Notes: generated from the sequence alone by a model not told the origin. A DNA stretch of 64,000 nucleotides from Nomia melanderi (GCF_051020985.1 NC_134999.1:930001-994000), one strand, 5' to 3'. Counted from the first letter of the stretch, positions 1 to 12,807 are shown. Numbers and translations are program-made.

Positions 1-3000
1 AAAAATAAGGAACTTTCTCCACACTTGAAGTGCAGATGCCTAAAAACTCCGGCTTATTGCAGGTTCAGTGTTGAGGGGCTGTCCGTTTTGGGCTTGCTTA
101 TACCTACGTTATAACTGGCTTGTGTCGATTGTGTGCCGCAACAGTTAGTTTATTTAATAACAAATGCGGATTAGGTTGCATCCCGAGAAAACATTGCATT
201 TTGATGGAAAGGAAACATTGTTTTAAATCCGACTACAGAGTCGAAGGTTTGGCCACCGCGCGAGCACCGTTCTTGCCGGTGGATAAATTCTCCACCAATA
301 AAAAGAAATTCCTTCAGAATCCACCATTAGGAAAATTATTAATTCTGAAAGTTTCCAACAACCGTGCCACTCACTGTCAAAAAATGAGTGGTAGGTAGCA
401 AAAAATGAGGCAGTTTTGTCTTTCTGCTCATTTTAATTTTTAGTGAAGCCAAATTCGCCGAAAAGTTAAACTCCAAAACTACATAAAAATTCTTCATATC
501 ATTGGGGTTAATCATATAAACCTAATTAGGAAATTTTTAACATTTTTTTTGTCTATCCATCATCGTAAAACGTTTTTTTCTGTGTCGTGTGACTGTTTAA
601 TCAGTTAATTGCGTTCGACTAGTCTACACGTCATCTTAAAACGCAAAGGGATACTAATTGTTTTAAAAAACAATTACTTATCTTTTCAGGTAAATGTGTA
701 GTTCTTTTTCACTTTACTTTAGTTGTTCGTTAGGATATACATATTACCACCGCATTTGCCGCGACTTTGACGAGTATACACTTCACTGTTAGATTTGATT
801 TTGCACCCCATCAGAGATTTTTCAAACTAAGTTCCACAATTAACAGATTAAAAACGGTAATAATTTTTTGGCCGTGTCTGGTGAAAAATGATATCGTAAG
901 ATAACAAATTACTAACTATTTATATAGCAATAGTAATTTCTACGAGCTACTCTTCCATTCGTAAAATACTCGAAACGGTTGGAATAGTCGCTAAACGGTT
1001 TTTTAAAAACACAAATAAACATCAAAAGACATGAAAGATATTGGAAGGAATATTAATACATTTTGATCGTATTTTTATTTTTATGTAATATACAGTTGTA
1101 CATCTTGAAATACATTTTTTATAAAATAATATTTTTGTAAGTGGTTGCCACAACAATTTAAAAATTAATGATCTAATTTACTTAGAATTTAGCAAATATA
1201 CATATTTAGTATGTGAATGTCCCTTTACCGTTCGAATTAGAATTTTAGAAGTTAATGCTTATAGAATTCGATTTATTTAAAAGAAATACTGCATACTTCT
1301 TAGATATACATTAATTAATCAACAAAATTTAACTTGAAAATGTTTGATAGTTTTCTGTAAACAGATTTCCGTAAATTTCCGTACTTTTTACTTTCACAGT
1401 ACGGAAACCACTGAAGTAATTTCTAAGAGTTTAATTATTAATATAAAACTTAATAAAATGTTATTAAATTTATTGATTGTAGATTCTATACATCCTGCGT
1501 GCAATGTGTGTATATAGCTGTATACTTACATATCTGTTTCTCTTGATTCGTAGTAATTGCGCTCCTTTAGCACACACGCGGGCGCGTTACGTACCCCCAC
1601 ACACACATATACATAAACTATTTTTCATCTTGCATAATTACTTGTTTTATAACACTCCATACTAAACACGCGTTTCAATAAGCATACGTAATATTGGATA
1701 TATAGTGTTAATTATATTAAGTAATTCAGTTTTATATGATTGCCATGAGGTGTAGACATTTTTTGAGACGTTAATAGGTGCAAGTTGTAATTAATGCTGA
1801 ATCTTTGAGCATTTATGACTTGAATATTCAAACGTCTGAAATTCCAGCCGTCCAAAAGTTTGAACACATTCGTGCACGTGTCGGTATAATGTCTTGCATG
1901 TTTGGTCTGAGTGATTTCGAATTGACTTGATCTGGCTCAAAATGGTTCAAACTAGCTCTTGAACAGACTGGAATAGTACATCGAATGCTCTCTCCGATTC
2001 CTCCTTCCCCATACTTCACATAACCACAAGAAACTAAGCGAAAGACGACAATGTAAACACAAAACGAATTATATATCAAGGAAGATTTGAACTTACATAC
2101 ATATTCTTTAATACAGAGTATATTAACACATTGTATGCTGAAAATGTTCTAGTACGTTTTTCATGAACTTTTGATAGTCTGCGGGAAACATATTCACTAG
2201 TACTCTAGTACTCTACGGTTTCAGGATATCGTTGATCGAAATAAGAAAATCTTTTCTATTGATCCGAATAAAATAGTAGTTTATAAAATTATTTTTGTAT
2301 GGTAAGAAATTATCGAGGTTTATGGTGAGTGACTAAACAACAAGAAATGAATATTCACAATATATTAATAATTCGGGCGTTGTGTAACATCCTTTTCCAA
2401 AGGTGTCGAGTTGCTAAAAATAGCCTGCACCACGTACAGCTGCAACAGGCAAAATAGTCCGCACATAACACGTCAATTATGTAACAGGAATTCGTTGCTA
2501 CGATTTGCATAAACACGAGTTGAGACACGATGTTATTCGGACCATTTTCGATAGCGTATAACTTCGAACTATTGAAATGGATTATCAATGTATCGCGTAT
2601 ACGCCTTTATTGGAATTTGACCAATTAATTTTCTATTTGGACTGATTCTTATTGAATCAACATAATGTCGCTCGAATTCTTCTAAAACTCGTAATCCAAT
2701 GAAATATAATTTATAATTAGTTATTATTTTACGTTAGTAGTTGTCAGGCTAAAATTGATATACTATTTTCTTTATTTATTTTATTAGATAAAATTCATTA
2801 GGAAATTGAAGTATGCGACCTAATCAGGACCTGTGTTCAATACAAAACGATTATTATATTGCGTTCAGTTTGTTTTTGTCGTGTAATGTTTATTATAGCA
2901 AATATATTTACAACCATGTTACAAACTTAACAAAACGGTAGATCTGGGTAAAACGATATATCGTTCGAGTTCGTAAAGTCTGCGTAGATAATGGTTTAAG

Positions 3001-6000
3001 GGACATCGGTAGGACATTAGCTGTCTAACGTTTAAACTCAGAGTTATATTACTGTAGCGTGCAGCGCAATAAAGGGTAAACGTGGTGGTAGGCTTACAGA
3101 TTTCTGAAACGTTATGCTATATATTCAGTTCATTGATACTCGGAGACGCGGGAGCGCTGTTTTAAGCGTTCATTCGCAAAGGCGGCAATTCGGCGACTCC
3201 TCGAGTCGAGGGAAACGTCTTGAGCCTCGCGCTAAACCAACAAACTCTTTCCTCTATATTTTCCGTTAAGGCCTCCATATACGTTGAAACTTGCGGCGAT
3301 GCAGGCATCGCGACAAGTGATGAGTTTCAGTCTCCGAAAGTTTGATAATAGATGTTGCACTCAAACGAAAAGTGAAAAAGGCTCAAACCCATCGTTTGTT
3401 GCGATGCTTGCGTCTATACATGTTTCAGCGTGCTTGGGACCCTCTGGGCTGCAATAGTTTTTCCTCTATGAAGGTCCTGTGTATGACTAACGTAGCATTC
3501 CTCTGTTTTCATGCGTTGACATGCAACAAAATATTTTTATGAACAAAATGAACGTTAGAAATGTATTTCTTTCAATAATAATAACAATGGCAATTATTTT
3601 ACATCAATGATTCTTCATCGATTTGAATGACTCTGAAATATGTTGTCAAGGCGATCATTCTGAACAACTTTGTGTATTACAGAAAAAGTATTGTGTATTG
3701 CACATATTGTAAGAAATAATTTCAATAAATGAAAAACAAGACGAAAATTTTGACCGTGATGCGAAACTTTAATATTTCATTACTTTTTGACCGATACTCA
3801 CTGCCAAAAAGTTTAATGTGCTGAGTGTATAGAAAAATAACCGCAACAATATATGTCAATGTCAAGAGTATTCAAGGGTTACTCTTTTTTAGATAACTAC
3901 GGTAACTCCTCATCCATAGTTTTGTAACATATTTTTGTGAATATCTGGGTAACTAATTAAGGTCGAGTGGTGGAAACATGTATAGGGAAAAGTTGTACAA
4001 AATAATAACAAAATATTTTAAGCTCATTCGAATCAGTCAGAAATCACCGATGTCAATAATTACCATAGCATTTAAAGATATTACGTAAGATCTAATTTAA
4101 AATCAATAATTTATGATATGCAAAAACAAATTTAATTATTCCCCCGTGGGAACTGATAGTTCAGTGTAGAAGAAATGCCTAATGGAAAGCTAAGATTCAT
4201 TAACGACAATATGGATATTTTAATAAATATATTGAACAAACGAAACCTGAAAATTGATTTGAAAATTGATTTGAAAATTGCAGTCAGGACCAGTAATGCT
4301 AATGAACTTCTATTGAAATTGTAAGAATTGAACATATTCCTTAGATTATTATATATTAACTGCTAAATACTATTAAAATGTTAAATTATAGGATGTGCAA
4401 ACACTTTATACAAAACCGAATACGCGTTAAACTGTGTTCGTGATGGCATAGCAACACTTTAGACATGATGTTCGATATTACCTTATAAGTATAATACATC
4501 ATCTCACTTTAGAAGTAGAACGTCTGTCGCAGTCAGAATAAATTACTCATTAGAATTAAAACCATGTTACATTTAGAAATTGAAAAATTTAGAAATCTGG
4601 AAATTTAAGATGATAAAACTATATAAAGGTGTTTCTAAGTCGTCAAGTAAGCACGAGATTAATAGCAGGTGGTATAATGTCAAGCAGCCATTCTAAAGAT
4701 AAAAACAACTACTCTTAAAGTGAGAACTCTCGAACGAGTAGCGCATGAGCATTCCCTTGACGGCATCTCAACAGAAGAGCCTACTTGCTGGCCCTAAGCA
4801 CGTGACAAAGTACCTAAAGTTCCCGACATCGCGGTAACCAAAGGAATATAATCGATAATCGATCATTATAGAATATATGCAAAAACTAATATAATCCAAA
4901 AATCCTTCAGTTCATGAAATAGCTTGACTAACTGGGTTATGTTTGACCCTTTGCACTCGATTTATTTTCAATGTTGTTGGGTGTAAACTTGCATTTATTT
5001 TTAAGGAAATGAATGAGACTAATTTACAGTGGTAGAATTCAACGTTTTATATTTACTTTGTTTGTTACTAATATAATAAAATTTAATTTTTATAATCTTT
5101 TAAAGTGTGCTACTTTTGCAAACAGTTCCCAACGTTCTATAACAAATTTGTATTGTCATCTAAAAATGTATATTTTCAATTATTTCGTTACAACATTTCA
5201 TTAAAATCATTAGAAAAAGTAAAAACTATAGTAAAATATATATTCTAGTCAAAAGCTACACCTATTGCAGATATTACACGGAGGAGTATCTCACAATTAG
5301 CCACGAAATGTTACAAATTAAAGCTTGATTTATGATACAAATATTTTTATTTAAAGTTATCCGTGTTTTCGTACGTGAACATGTATGTTTCACAAATGAA
5401 TGTTCAAGTAAATGAATTAACACTTGATTTTAAAAATTGAAACGGAAGTATCTCTTTCTCAATGTATCATTTAAAAAAGCGTAATTTTGAAAACATTTTA
5501 TTATACATTCGTGGGTCACTACTTCACGTTATACTATATAATCTTTTATCGATTCCACCATTCGTATTCGGTTGAGTACACACGTTCTTCGCAGATTTTC
5601 AATTTTCATATTTACGAGAAAGACATTTCCAACGATAAAATTTTGTTTTACAATTTTATTTGATCTGTTCATGTGTCTTCACTACAGATATTACGTACAA
5701 TGCGTACTCAAATTTCACTTCTTTTCAATATTAAAGATGAAAAATCGATCGAAAAAATACCATAGCGCAGTTGTATTTCCAAGCAGCAAGTTCTAAATTT
5801 TACACATTCGTACATGACGAGATAAAGCACAATGAGATAATGATCACAACATTATTTTTAGCATTTTGAACTATTAATGATTGAAGAAAATTTTTTTATA
5901 TATTTCCTATCCGTGAAAAGCACTTTTAAAAGAATTACAATTTGAAGAAGCGTTTCTGGGTTTTCAAAAGATTATTTGCAATTATAGTATCGTATTATGA

Positions 6001-7130
6001 TGTGTAATATGCAAAAAGCATCTAAAGGGTAACAAGATGGGTTCTGTAAAATTGTGTATATGTCGTGCAATGAAAAATGCACTTACATTGTTTTTTTGAA
6101 AATGGTGCCCTCGAAAGCTATACCCCGTGGGAGACGGTATTTCCATTCTTGGAAACAGTGCCGAAACTCGTTTACTGAAACTGCTTCGTCAGTCATAACC
6201 TTTCGAACATTGTCGATAGTTCTCAAATGATGTCTATTGAAATTATTTCTGACATTTGGAGAAAGAAATCTGGGGAGTATGGAGATCGCGGAAACACAAG
6301 AATACGTCCGTTGGTGGAAAATTCACTTACAGAAAGTGAAGGACTTCTAGAACGAGGATCATCTTGTACGGTCTCATAGCCTTTTTATCCAAATTAGTTT
6401 GTATCGTATAAAACTTGCACTTTGTATAAAACTTACTTTTCGTAAAGCTGTTTCACTTTATTAAATGTTTCTATTAAGTTGTGTTCAAGTATAATACAAA
6501 AGTCACTGGCACAACGCTGCTTAATATGTCAATGTTTCATTTCCATAATGTGTCATTGAGACATGCTTTCATAAAATTCGCTGCGAAATCACTCGTGTTA
6601 GCTGAATCGATTTCAAATTAATACAAATGTTAAGGTAGAGATACACGTCTGAAACATCACCGCGGAATTGATACGATATTGACATGTTTCATTACTTTTT
6701 AGATATCTCTCCTACGTAACAAAATATTCGGTTTAAGTCTGAATTAAGTATGAGTTGGATCCGAGATATGTTTAAAATGTGATAAACGTATCTTATATCA
6801 ATTGAACTGAGAAACATTTATGAACGTTCCGAGAATTCATGAAAAGCTTGATAATGATCGAGGAATTGTATGAAGACAAAGGAAAGGTGCTTTTCGTAGC
6901 AGGTGGGATTTTGCAAATGAAATTAGAACAAATCCAAATTGTCCTCAAACTTGTAATAGATTTACAGCTGCTGAAACGGCAGGTTTTTAAATCAACTGAC
7001 TGTACAATTGTTCAATGTGCTGATAGTGGAATTGTCTATATTCGTAGCCCTTAACCATTTTGCTGGTAATCGCCACGTATTGATAGTGATAATAGTGACT
7101 CGATGATTAATCATGAAATAAATATTGCTA
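1..7130. other. Gene-free AT-rich stretch
   Basis: I found no supported gene here. Short open frames (for example 120-398, 3342-3542, 5572-5796, 6839-7054) show no domain, no splice context and AT-driven composition. A 14-base unit (gaaaattgattt with small changes) is repeated about three times around 4247-4282. A block at about 3140-3440 is visibly richer in CpG and G+C than its surroundings; it could be an exon, promoter or old insertion, but nothing identifies it. Confidence 0.6.
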
Positions 7131-8570
7131 TACCTATAGTAATAACACTGTGGAACACGATTTTTGTTTTGTAATAGCCACTAGGTGGTCCTTATAGAGT
7201 GCCTTACCCTAAATACGAATCCGAAAACCAAATTGCCGGGACAAGTCCAGTTATCGAAAAAAATGGGTTTTTGTAAAAACGGTCGAATTTTTCAGAAAAC
7301 CAAGTGTTACGTGAAAACTAAAAACGACAGGCAGTTAAAATTTGTCGTAGAAAATAGAGGAGACTTGCCCGAATATGTAGCTGTACAAATTCTGAATTTT
7401 GCCTGTCATTAAATGTTTATAAATGATGATTAATGTTTAAAAAAGGTTAGATGCGTGTACTTTGTACGCACTTCTGTTACATTTCTATGAAAAGTGAGTT
7501 GACTAGCACGAATTTGCTATATAGACCATTGGATTTTGCAGACGTTTCTGAAGAGGAACCCCCTCGCGAGAAGCGTGAGAACGGTTTTTCTTTCGGACAG
7601 GTTAAGAAAATCTCCGTGAAAAGCGCGTGCACAGAACTTTGGCGCCACATGGCCATCGCTCGCCGGCCACATCTATTCAAGGCTGAGACTACGCATTGTA
7701 TAGATCTGGACACCCCGATCACTTTTTATATGTATATATAATGTTTAATTGTTTTATAAATTTTCATAATAATTATGAGAAAGTTTTTCACGATCGTTCT
7801 GTTTTAAACAATTTGCTGTTTAATATGTGAATACACATATACGAGTAATATTATTACGATGATTAACACTAAAACTATCAGTAAACTTAATTAATTTTTA
7901 AAAACATTTTAGATATCTAATATTTTCAAAATATTAATAATCAAAAGATAATAAAATTCATACCGGCCATCTTGACTGATTCGATAGTTTTAGTGTTAAT
8001 CATCATAATAATATTACTCGTTCCGGGTACGTTCGCAAAGTTCTGTGCTTGTGCTCTTCACGGAGATTTTCTTAACTTGTCCGAAAGAAAATCCGTTCTT
8101 ATACTCCTTGCGGGGGAGGAGGGTTCTCCCCTCTTTAGAAATTTCTGTAAAATCCAATGGTGCATAGCAAATTCGTGCTAGTCAACCCACTTTTCGTAGA
8201 AATGTAATAGAAATGTAATAGAAATGTGTACAAAGTACGCGCATCTATCCTTTCTTAAACATTAATCATCATTTATAAACATTTAATGACACGCAAAATT
8301 CAGAATTTGTACAGCTACATATTCGGGCAAGTCTCCTCTATTTTCTACGACAAATTTTAACTGCCTATCGTTCTTAATTTTTACGTAATACTTGGTTCTC
8401 TGAAAAATTCGACCGTTTTTACAAAAACCCATTTTTTTCGATAACTAGACTTGACCTAGCAATTTGGTTTTCGGATTCGCATTTAGGGTAAGGAACTCTA
8501 TAAGAATCACCTAGTGATTATTGCAAGACCCAAAAAAAATTACACTTGTTCCACAGTGTAATTCATTGTT
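7131..8570. mobile_element. Giant fold-back: inverted pair of a ~600-bp repeat (family A)
   Basis: The left arm (7131 to about 7644, with unit sequence continuing to 7739) and the right arm (8036-8570, reverse complement) match over about 500 bases with scattered substitutions and small indels. Both arms share the outer block ACTGTGGAACA, then TATAGAGT, GGTTTTCGGATTCG and GTACTTTGTACGC-like blocks. An inner inverted block at 7841-7880 / 7984-8021 also matches. The left arm holds about 190 extra bases (7645-7840) absent from the right. Two more copies of the same unit occur at 41035-41573 (+) and 47378-47950 (-). Open frames at 7185-7412, 7451-7741 and 7972-8181 lie inside the arms and resemble no transposase. 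The arms are too long for a typical MITE; it may be a fold-back element or a pair of head-to-head insertions. Confidence 0.8.
7863..7999. mobile_element. TTAA-flanked small MITE in the loop of the fold-back (piggyBac type)
   Basis: TTAA at 7863-7866 and 7996-7999 flank inverted ends CACTAAAACTATC. This TSD and short TIR are the signature of piggyBac-type non-autonomous elements. The inverted symmetry continues about 22 bases beyond both TTAA sites, so the palindrome around it is older or was extended. Confidence 0.55.
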
Positions 8571-9255
8571 TGAGCATATACGTTTTTAAATTATTCATTG
8601 TTCTATGAAACTAAGGAAAATTCAATTGTCTGCTTACGTAACATCAGTTGCAAGTAACTTGTAATAGGAGAAATTAGTGGCTTTGGGTGATTTTCGCTGA
8701 TTCTCTTTTCTTCTCTTGAAATTTCTCTCCTTGTAAGAAGTAGAATTTTTTTGGTCGCGTCTTTCCCGCTTTTTCTTTAACAGTCTTGTCTGCAATGTTT
8801 TTGGCATCTTACGTTTAGAATAATACCAAAAATTATAAATTTTGTTCCTATTGAAGTGATCATCGCCTAGATCGCTGCGGGCTTATTGAGAATTTTGTTA
8901 CACAGGGTATTTTCTTTCCTTTTTATTGATGTCTTCAAGTTGGTCTTAGCGAAAAATGTTTTCTTGATTCTTTCACAGGTGTGGTTTTGGTAAACCAATT
9001 GCACAGATAAGAGCGGTTCCTGATCCGAAATAACAACGGATATTGCATGAAAAAAATTTATTCAGGTGTGGAATATGCGTTGCAAATTTAGTACCGAAAT
9101 ATGTTTTAATTTAATTGAAAGTGATGCAGTTTAAAAGCGAAGTATTTGCTAGTCATTATTAAATTATCATATAGTAGTGATATTATTAAAAGTCTAGGCC
9201 GTCTGTTTTTTCAAAAATGAATAATATTAGCTTTAATGCTTGCACGGCCTGGAGT

Positions 9256-9633
9256 ATTACATTCATGAATGGCTTTCGGGTGAGAGCCGTGTCCAATAGG
9301 AATTTCTTCCTAATGTTTCGCCATCATTGAAGCTAGCTTCATCAGGGGTTTAAAGACACACTGGTATGCGTCTAGAAAGACTGTCTTTATATAGGTACCT
9401 GGTTCATGTTCCGGATCGATGCTCACCGATAGTTTTTAATTGGTTAATAGTTCAATTTTAATTTTATTTACCAATTAAAAACTATCGATGAGCACTGATC
9501 CGGAACATGAATCAGGTACTTACATAAAGACAGTCTTCAATCCCTGATAAAGCCAGCTGCAATGATGGCGTAACGTTGGGAACAAATTTCTATTGGACAC
9601 GGCTTCCACACGACAGCCAGTTTTGAATGTAGA
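9256..9633. mobile_element. Fold-back repeat with Penelope-like / hammerhead-like block
   Basis: The arms 9256-9444 and 9470-9633 are inverted copies around a 25-base AT-rich loop. Shared blocks include GCCGTGTCCAATAG, AAAGACTGTCTT, GGTTCATGTTCCGGATC and AAAAACTATCG. Read on the - strand, the left arm holds CTGATGAAG, then a short arm, then GCGAAACATTAGG and TTCCTATTGGACACGG. This resembles, from memory, the CTGATGA...GAAAC block of Penelope-like element terminal repeats. The right arm carries a decayed version (CTGATAAAG...GCGTAACG). No reverse transcriptase is present. Confidence 0.65.
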
Positions 9634-10721
9634 ATAAATATGTTCGAAAACAGAAAATATTGCCAATAAAAAGTCAAATAGATTAGCACGAAAAATTAAA
9701 TTTCTAATACATAGTTTTCGAATGATAAGAATATTTTGTGTACTTGGGGCATAAATGTAATATATTCTACTTGTATGTAATATTCATCGGAAATAAATCA
9801 CGTAACTTCACAGAATAGAATTGTCCTGGTTGAAATTTGTTTGATCAACGATCCGTAATGCTGGTATAATTCGCGTCTACATATTTAAATGTATGATACT
9901 TCTAGCTGAAAGTAATCATGAAGGTTTTCGATCGAAATCGAAATCAAAATCGAAATAATGATATACTTGGTCCTATTTATAATATCATAATATAGTTGGT
10001 CCAATCTCTATGACTGATCGCCTACTGCCTCTTACACTTTATAGTTAAGTATCAAGTCGCTTGCTTTCCAAGTGGCACTGCCATTCGAACGAATAATTAA
10101 ACGTAATGTGTACGAAGAAATTTCCACAGGTCCAGGGACAGCAATGCGGACACTTTTGGTAATTCATTAGTATGTAGTAAATTAACGCGTGATTCTATCG
10201 CAGTGCATCCTGTGAACCCTGTCAGCGAACCTTGTACAGCTTTTAGAATTCGAATGTTTTCAAATCTACGGTTGTTAATCGATCGAGATAACTCGAAGCA
10301 AAAACGGGCAGATGTCGACGAAGACGAGCATTATTGATCTCGAATGAGTGAACGGTCACTAAGTAAAAGACTAATAATGTGAAACATTCTCGCTTTGCTA
10401 GTAGATTCACTAGATTCAGCTTTTCCAAAAGAGATAATTCACATGGTACCAGTCTAGCCTGATGCATGTAACGGAACGCGTAGAAGTTTTACGTAGGAAA
10501 TTTAGCGAATGAATAGCGAACGAATATTAGTTTGCATTTGAAATCCATAACCTCGGATTCAAATTCAATTGATACGCAAAAGCGGTCATTAGACGGCGCT
10601 CGACTCGGAGTATGGTTTGCTGAGAATAAAATAATCAAATGCGGATGAAATATTTCAAAGGCAAAGATTTGAAAAAGAGCATTGAAAGAGACGGTAGTGC
10701 TCGTAGAGAGTTGTAGAAGAT
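9634..10721. other. 5' flank or intron of the membrane-protein gene
   Basis: AT-rich, with no supported gene. From about 10240 to 10756 the composition becomes less AT-rich and CpG-richer, as often seen close to an exon or promoter. Open frames at 10243-10467 and 10489-10794 on the - strand look like chance frames. Confidence 0.4.
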
Positions 10722-10755
10722 TGACTGAGCAAGGGTTGTCTTTCCGGTGTTGCAG
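10722..10755 (+). other. Probable 3' splice site before the coding exon
   Basis: A pyrimidine/T-rich tract (tgtctttccggtgttgcag) ends in CAG at 10753-10755, one base before the ATG at 10757. A plausible branch-point sequence (ttgactga) lies about 30 bases upstream. This implies one or more non-coding 5' exons upstream, which I could not locate, and argues against initiating at the in-frame ATG at 10682. Confidence 0.6.
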
Positions 10756-10756
10756 G

Positions 10757-11626
10757 ATGCACGCGGTTGGATTGCACTCGGCGCTGGCCATCAAGCGTCA
10801 GAGAAAGCGTCGGGACGAGCAGCGTCGTGCCCGCGAACGACGTTATAGCGCACAATCGGGCGACAGTGGCTTGACATCGCCCAGGGCATCGACCGGTTCT
10901 TTGGACCATCACCCGAGACACCACAAATCCGGCCATTCGAATCATTCCGCTGGACAAGGGATGTTGGACACAAAGGTTATCACGTCGATTGGAATGCTTC
11001 ACATTGGCGTCGTCTTTCTGGTCCTCGGCGCGTTTCTCTTGATGAGTGGTTTGCTACCCGGTGACTTGTCTCAGTGGGGTTCCAAAACTTCCAAAGGATG
11101 GTGGAACGAACTGGTGGCTATCGGATTGTTCGCCGTTTTCGTCGGAGTGTTGTTGATTATCCTGAATCGAGTGATCGCTAAGAAAGAGGAAAACGACTTG
11201 GAGGAGTACGTTCAAAGGCAACTGACTAGATCCAGATCAGGACACAGACTTGAAAGAGATGCGGAGACCGGAGTACTGACCACCAAACACACCAGGAGAG
11301 TACGACAGATGCAGCAAGCAGCTTCGAGCGCATCCATCGAGACGGAGAACGAGAAAGATTCGGGGTCTCCTCCTAGGAGTCCTCCACCCGCTTATTCGCC
11401 TCCGCCGACGGTGAACGGGGATCACCAGGCTGTGCAATCGGCGCTCTACCTGGAGCAAATTACCGAGGAGGAGATCATCAGCGACCGCGTAGAAACATCG
11501 ACGACCAATAGCTTGAGCCCTGGCTCGCCCAGCGAGACCAGAGAATTGTTACAGAACCCTCGGCATTCGAAGCAGAATGGAAACCCGCAGCAGGTTCATC
11601 GGCCGCTTTACGTATCTAGAATCTAG
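10757..11626 (+). CDS. Two-pass membrane protein with PPAY tail, main coding exon
   Basis: This is the only host coding region I can support. The reading frame gives 289 residues ending at TAG 11624-11626. Residues 1-60 are strongly basic (KRQRKRRDEQRRARERR near 13-29) and Ser/His-rich, with no signal peptide. Two hydrophobic helices lie at about 76-100 and 117-140, joined by a short loop containing GWWNEL. The second helix is followed by an acidic/basic stretch (KKEENDLEEYVQRQLTR, about 142-158). The C-terminal half is Ser/Pro-rich and disordered-looking. It carries PPPAY at 209-213, which fits the PPxY ligand of WW domains such as those of Nedd4-type ligases. The frame is open further upstream, to an ATG at 10682, but a splice acceptor ends at 10755, so the ATG at 10757 is preferred. 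Base composition and codon use are clearly less AT-rich than the flanks. Both termini are probably cytosolic (inference). I do not recognise the family by name. Confidence 0.85.
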   Translation: MHAVGLHSALAIKRQRKRRDEQRRARERRYSAQSGDSGLTSPRASTGSLDHHPRHHKSGHSNHSAGQGMLDTKVITSIGMLHIGVVFLVLGAFLLMSGLLPGDLSQWGSKTSKGWWNELVAIGLFAVFVGVLLIILNRVIAKKEENDLEEYVQRQLTRSRSGHRLERDAETGVLTTKHTRRVRQMQQAASSASIETENEKDSGSPPRSPPPAYSPPPTVNGDHQAVQSALYLEQITEEEIISDRVETSTTNSLSPGSPSETRELLQNPRHSKQNGNPQQVHRPLYVSRI

Positions 11627-12099
11627 ATAGGTGGAAATCTTTCAAATCGTTTCTAAAGTAGAACGACCGTGGAAATGCCATAGCGAGAGCCAGTTTCTGT
11701 TAGGCAATTTATACAATGACAAGTGTTTTTCTAACCTGATATTGTGAAACTATATGTTTCGAACTTGTTCGCATTACTTTCTCGATTTATCTAAATTGGT
11801 CGATTACATTCGAGCGACACGAGATGGAAATTTACTTCGAAATTACTTTCTAATTACTTCCAAACATACTTGGTAAAAGGCAAATATATGTTCATCAAAC
11901 GAAGAACGTACGGAGACTCGATGAGTATCCGACCATTCGGCAAGCAGTTTTCTATATCTTGAGGAAAAGTTAATTGTTCTCGGGCTTACATACTTACTGT
12001 TATAATACGCTAAGGTGATACTCCGAGCTTCTGTATCTTTCATATTCTGTCGGTGGAAATTATCGAGAACTCACAAGTCGTTTCTTGAGGCGGTCTTCA
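11627..12099 (+). other. 3' flank, probable 3' UTR of the membrane-protein gene
   Basis: The sequence after the TAG has no further open frame of note. No AATAAA was seen in this interval, so the transcript may extend further. Confidence 0.35.
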
Positions 12100-12807
12100 T
12101 AGAATGCTAATACCTCGGTAGATCTCCGCAGTAACCGATTTTAATCAAACTGTCAAATATTTCAAGAATTCCACGTTTCGAACAACTTTTTCCTTTAAAA
12201 AAAATGTTGCTGACATTTAGTTTCCGAGACAATCAGGAAAAATTGTTGGTATTGTACATTGAATTTTATATACGTGAGCGCATCTGTGAGACGATTACAG
12301 GCATAACCGCGCGGCCGCTGTGGCTTGCATCAATCAATCCTCGATTTTCTCAGGTTACGTGTACTCTTCCCGACAAAAGTTATATTAATATTGAAATGAA
12401 TTTGCATAGTAAATGCATTCCCCTCCCAAACAGACTAGCCTATATCGATATTTAGTATCAGAGTAAAACTCATTTCTACATTTCCTCATATATATATATA
12501 TATATATGAGAAAAAGTATGAAATTGTCGCGATCGAGTCAAAACTTTTGTAACAAAGTGTACCCATATGAAATCCGACAAGGCGTCAGCCGGTGCCCAGT
12601 CACGCGGTATGCTTGCGGTCGTCTCATGGACACGCTCACCTATACAGAATTCAATATAGTGGTAGCAAAAGTTTCTCGCGATTATCTCGGAAACTAAATA
12701 TTAGCGACATTCTTTTTTAAACGGAAAAGTTGTTCGAAATGTGCAACCCTTGCAACATTTGACAGTTTTATTAAAATAGGTTACTGCGAGGATCGTAATT
12801 CTATCGT
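12100..12807. mobile_element. Long-TIR palindromic MITE (family B)
   Basis: The left arm (about 12100-12320) and right arm (about 12585-12807) are inverted copies. Shared blocks in order are CCGCAGTAACC, TTTTAATCAAACTGTCAAAT, TTTCGAACAACTTTT, TTTAGTTTCCGAGA, TGAATT and GTGAGCGC-TGTGAGACGA. The centre contains a perfect palindrome built on (TA)n flanked by CTCA/TGAG at 12485-12510. A relative lies at 63480-63970. No transposase is encoded; the open frames inside (12204-12455, 12506-12697) are arm sequence. It sits just downstream of the 289-residue reading frame. Confidence 0.75.

Noticed and set aside
7185..7741. Consecutive frames that look protein-like inside the 7.1-kb fold-back
   Set aside because: They lie in the repeat arm, and the 41-kb and 47-kb copies do not keep the frames.
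10655..11002. 115-codon - strand frame opposite the membrane-protein exon
   Set aside because: Shadow of the + strand coding exon; no domain of its own.
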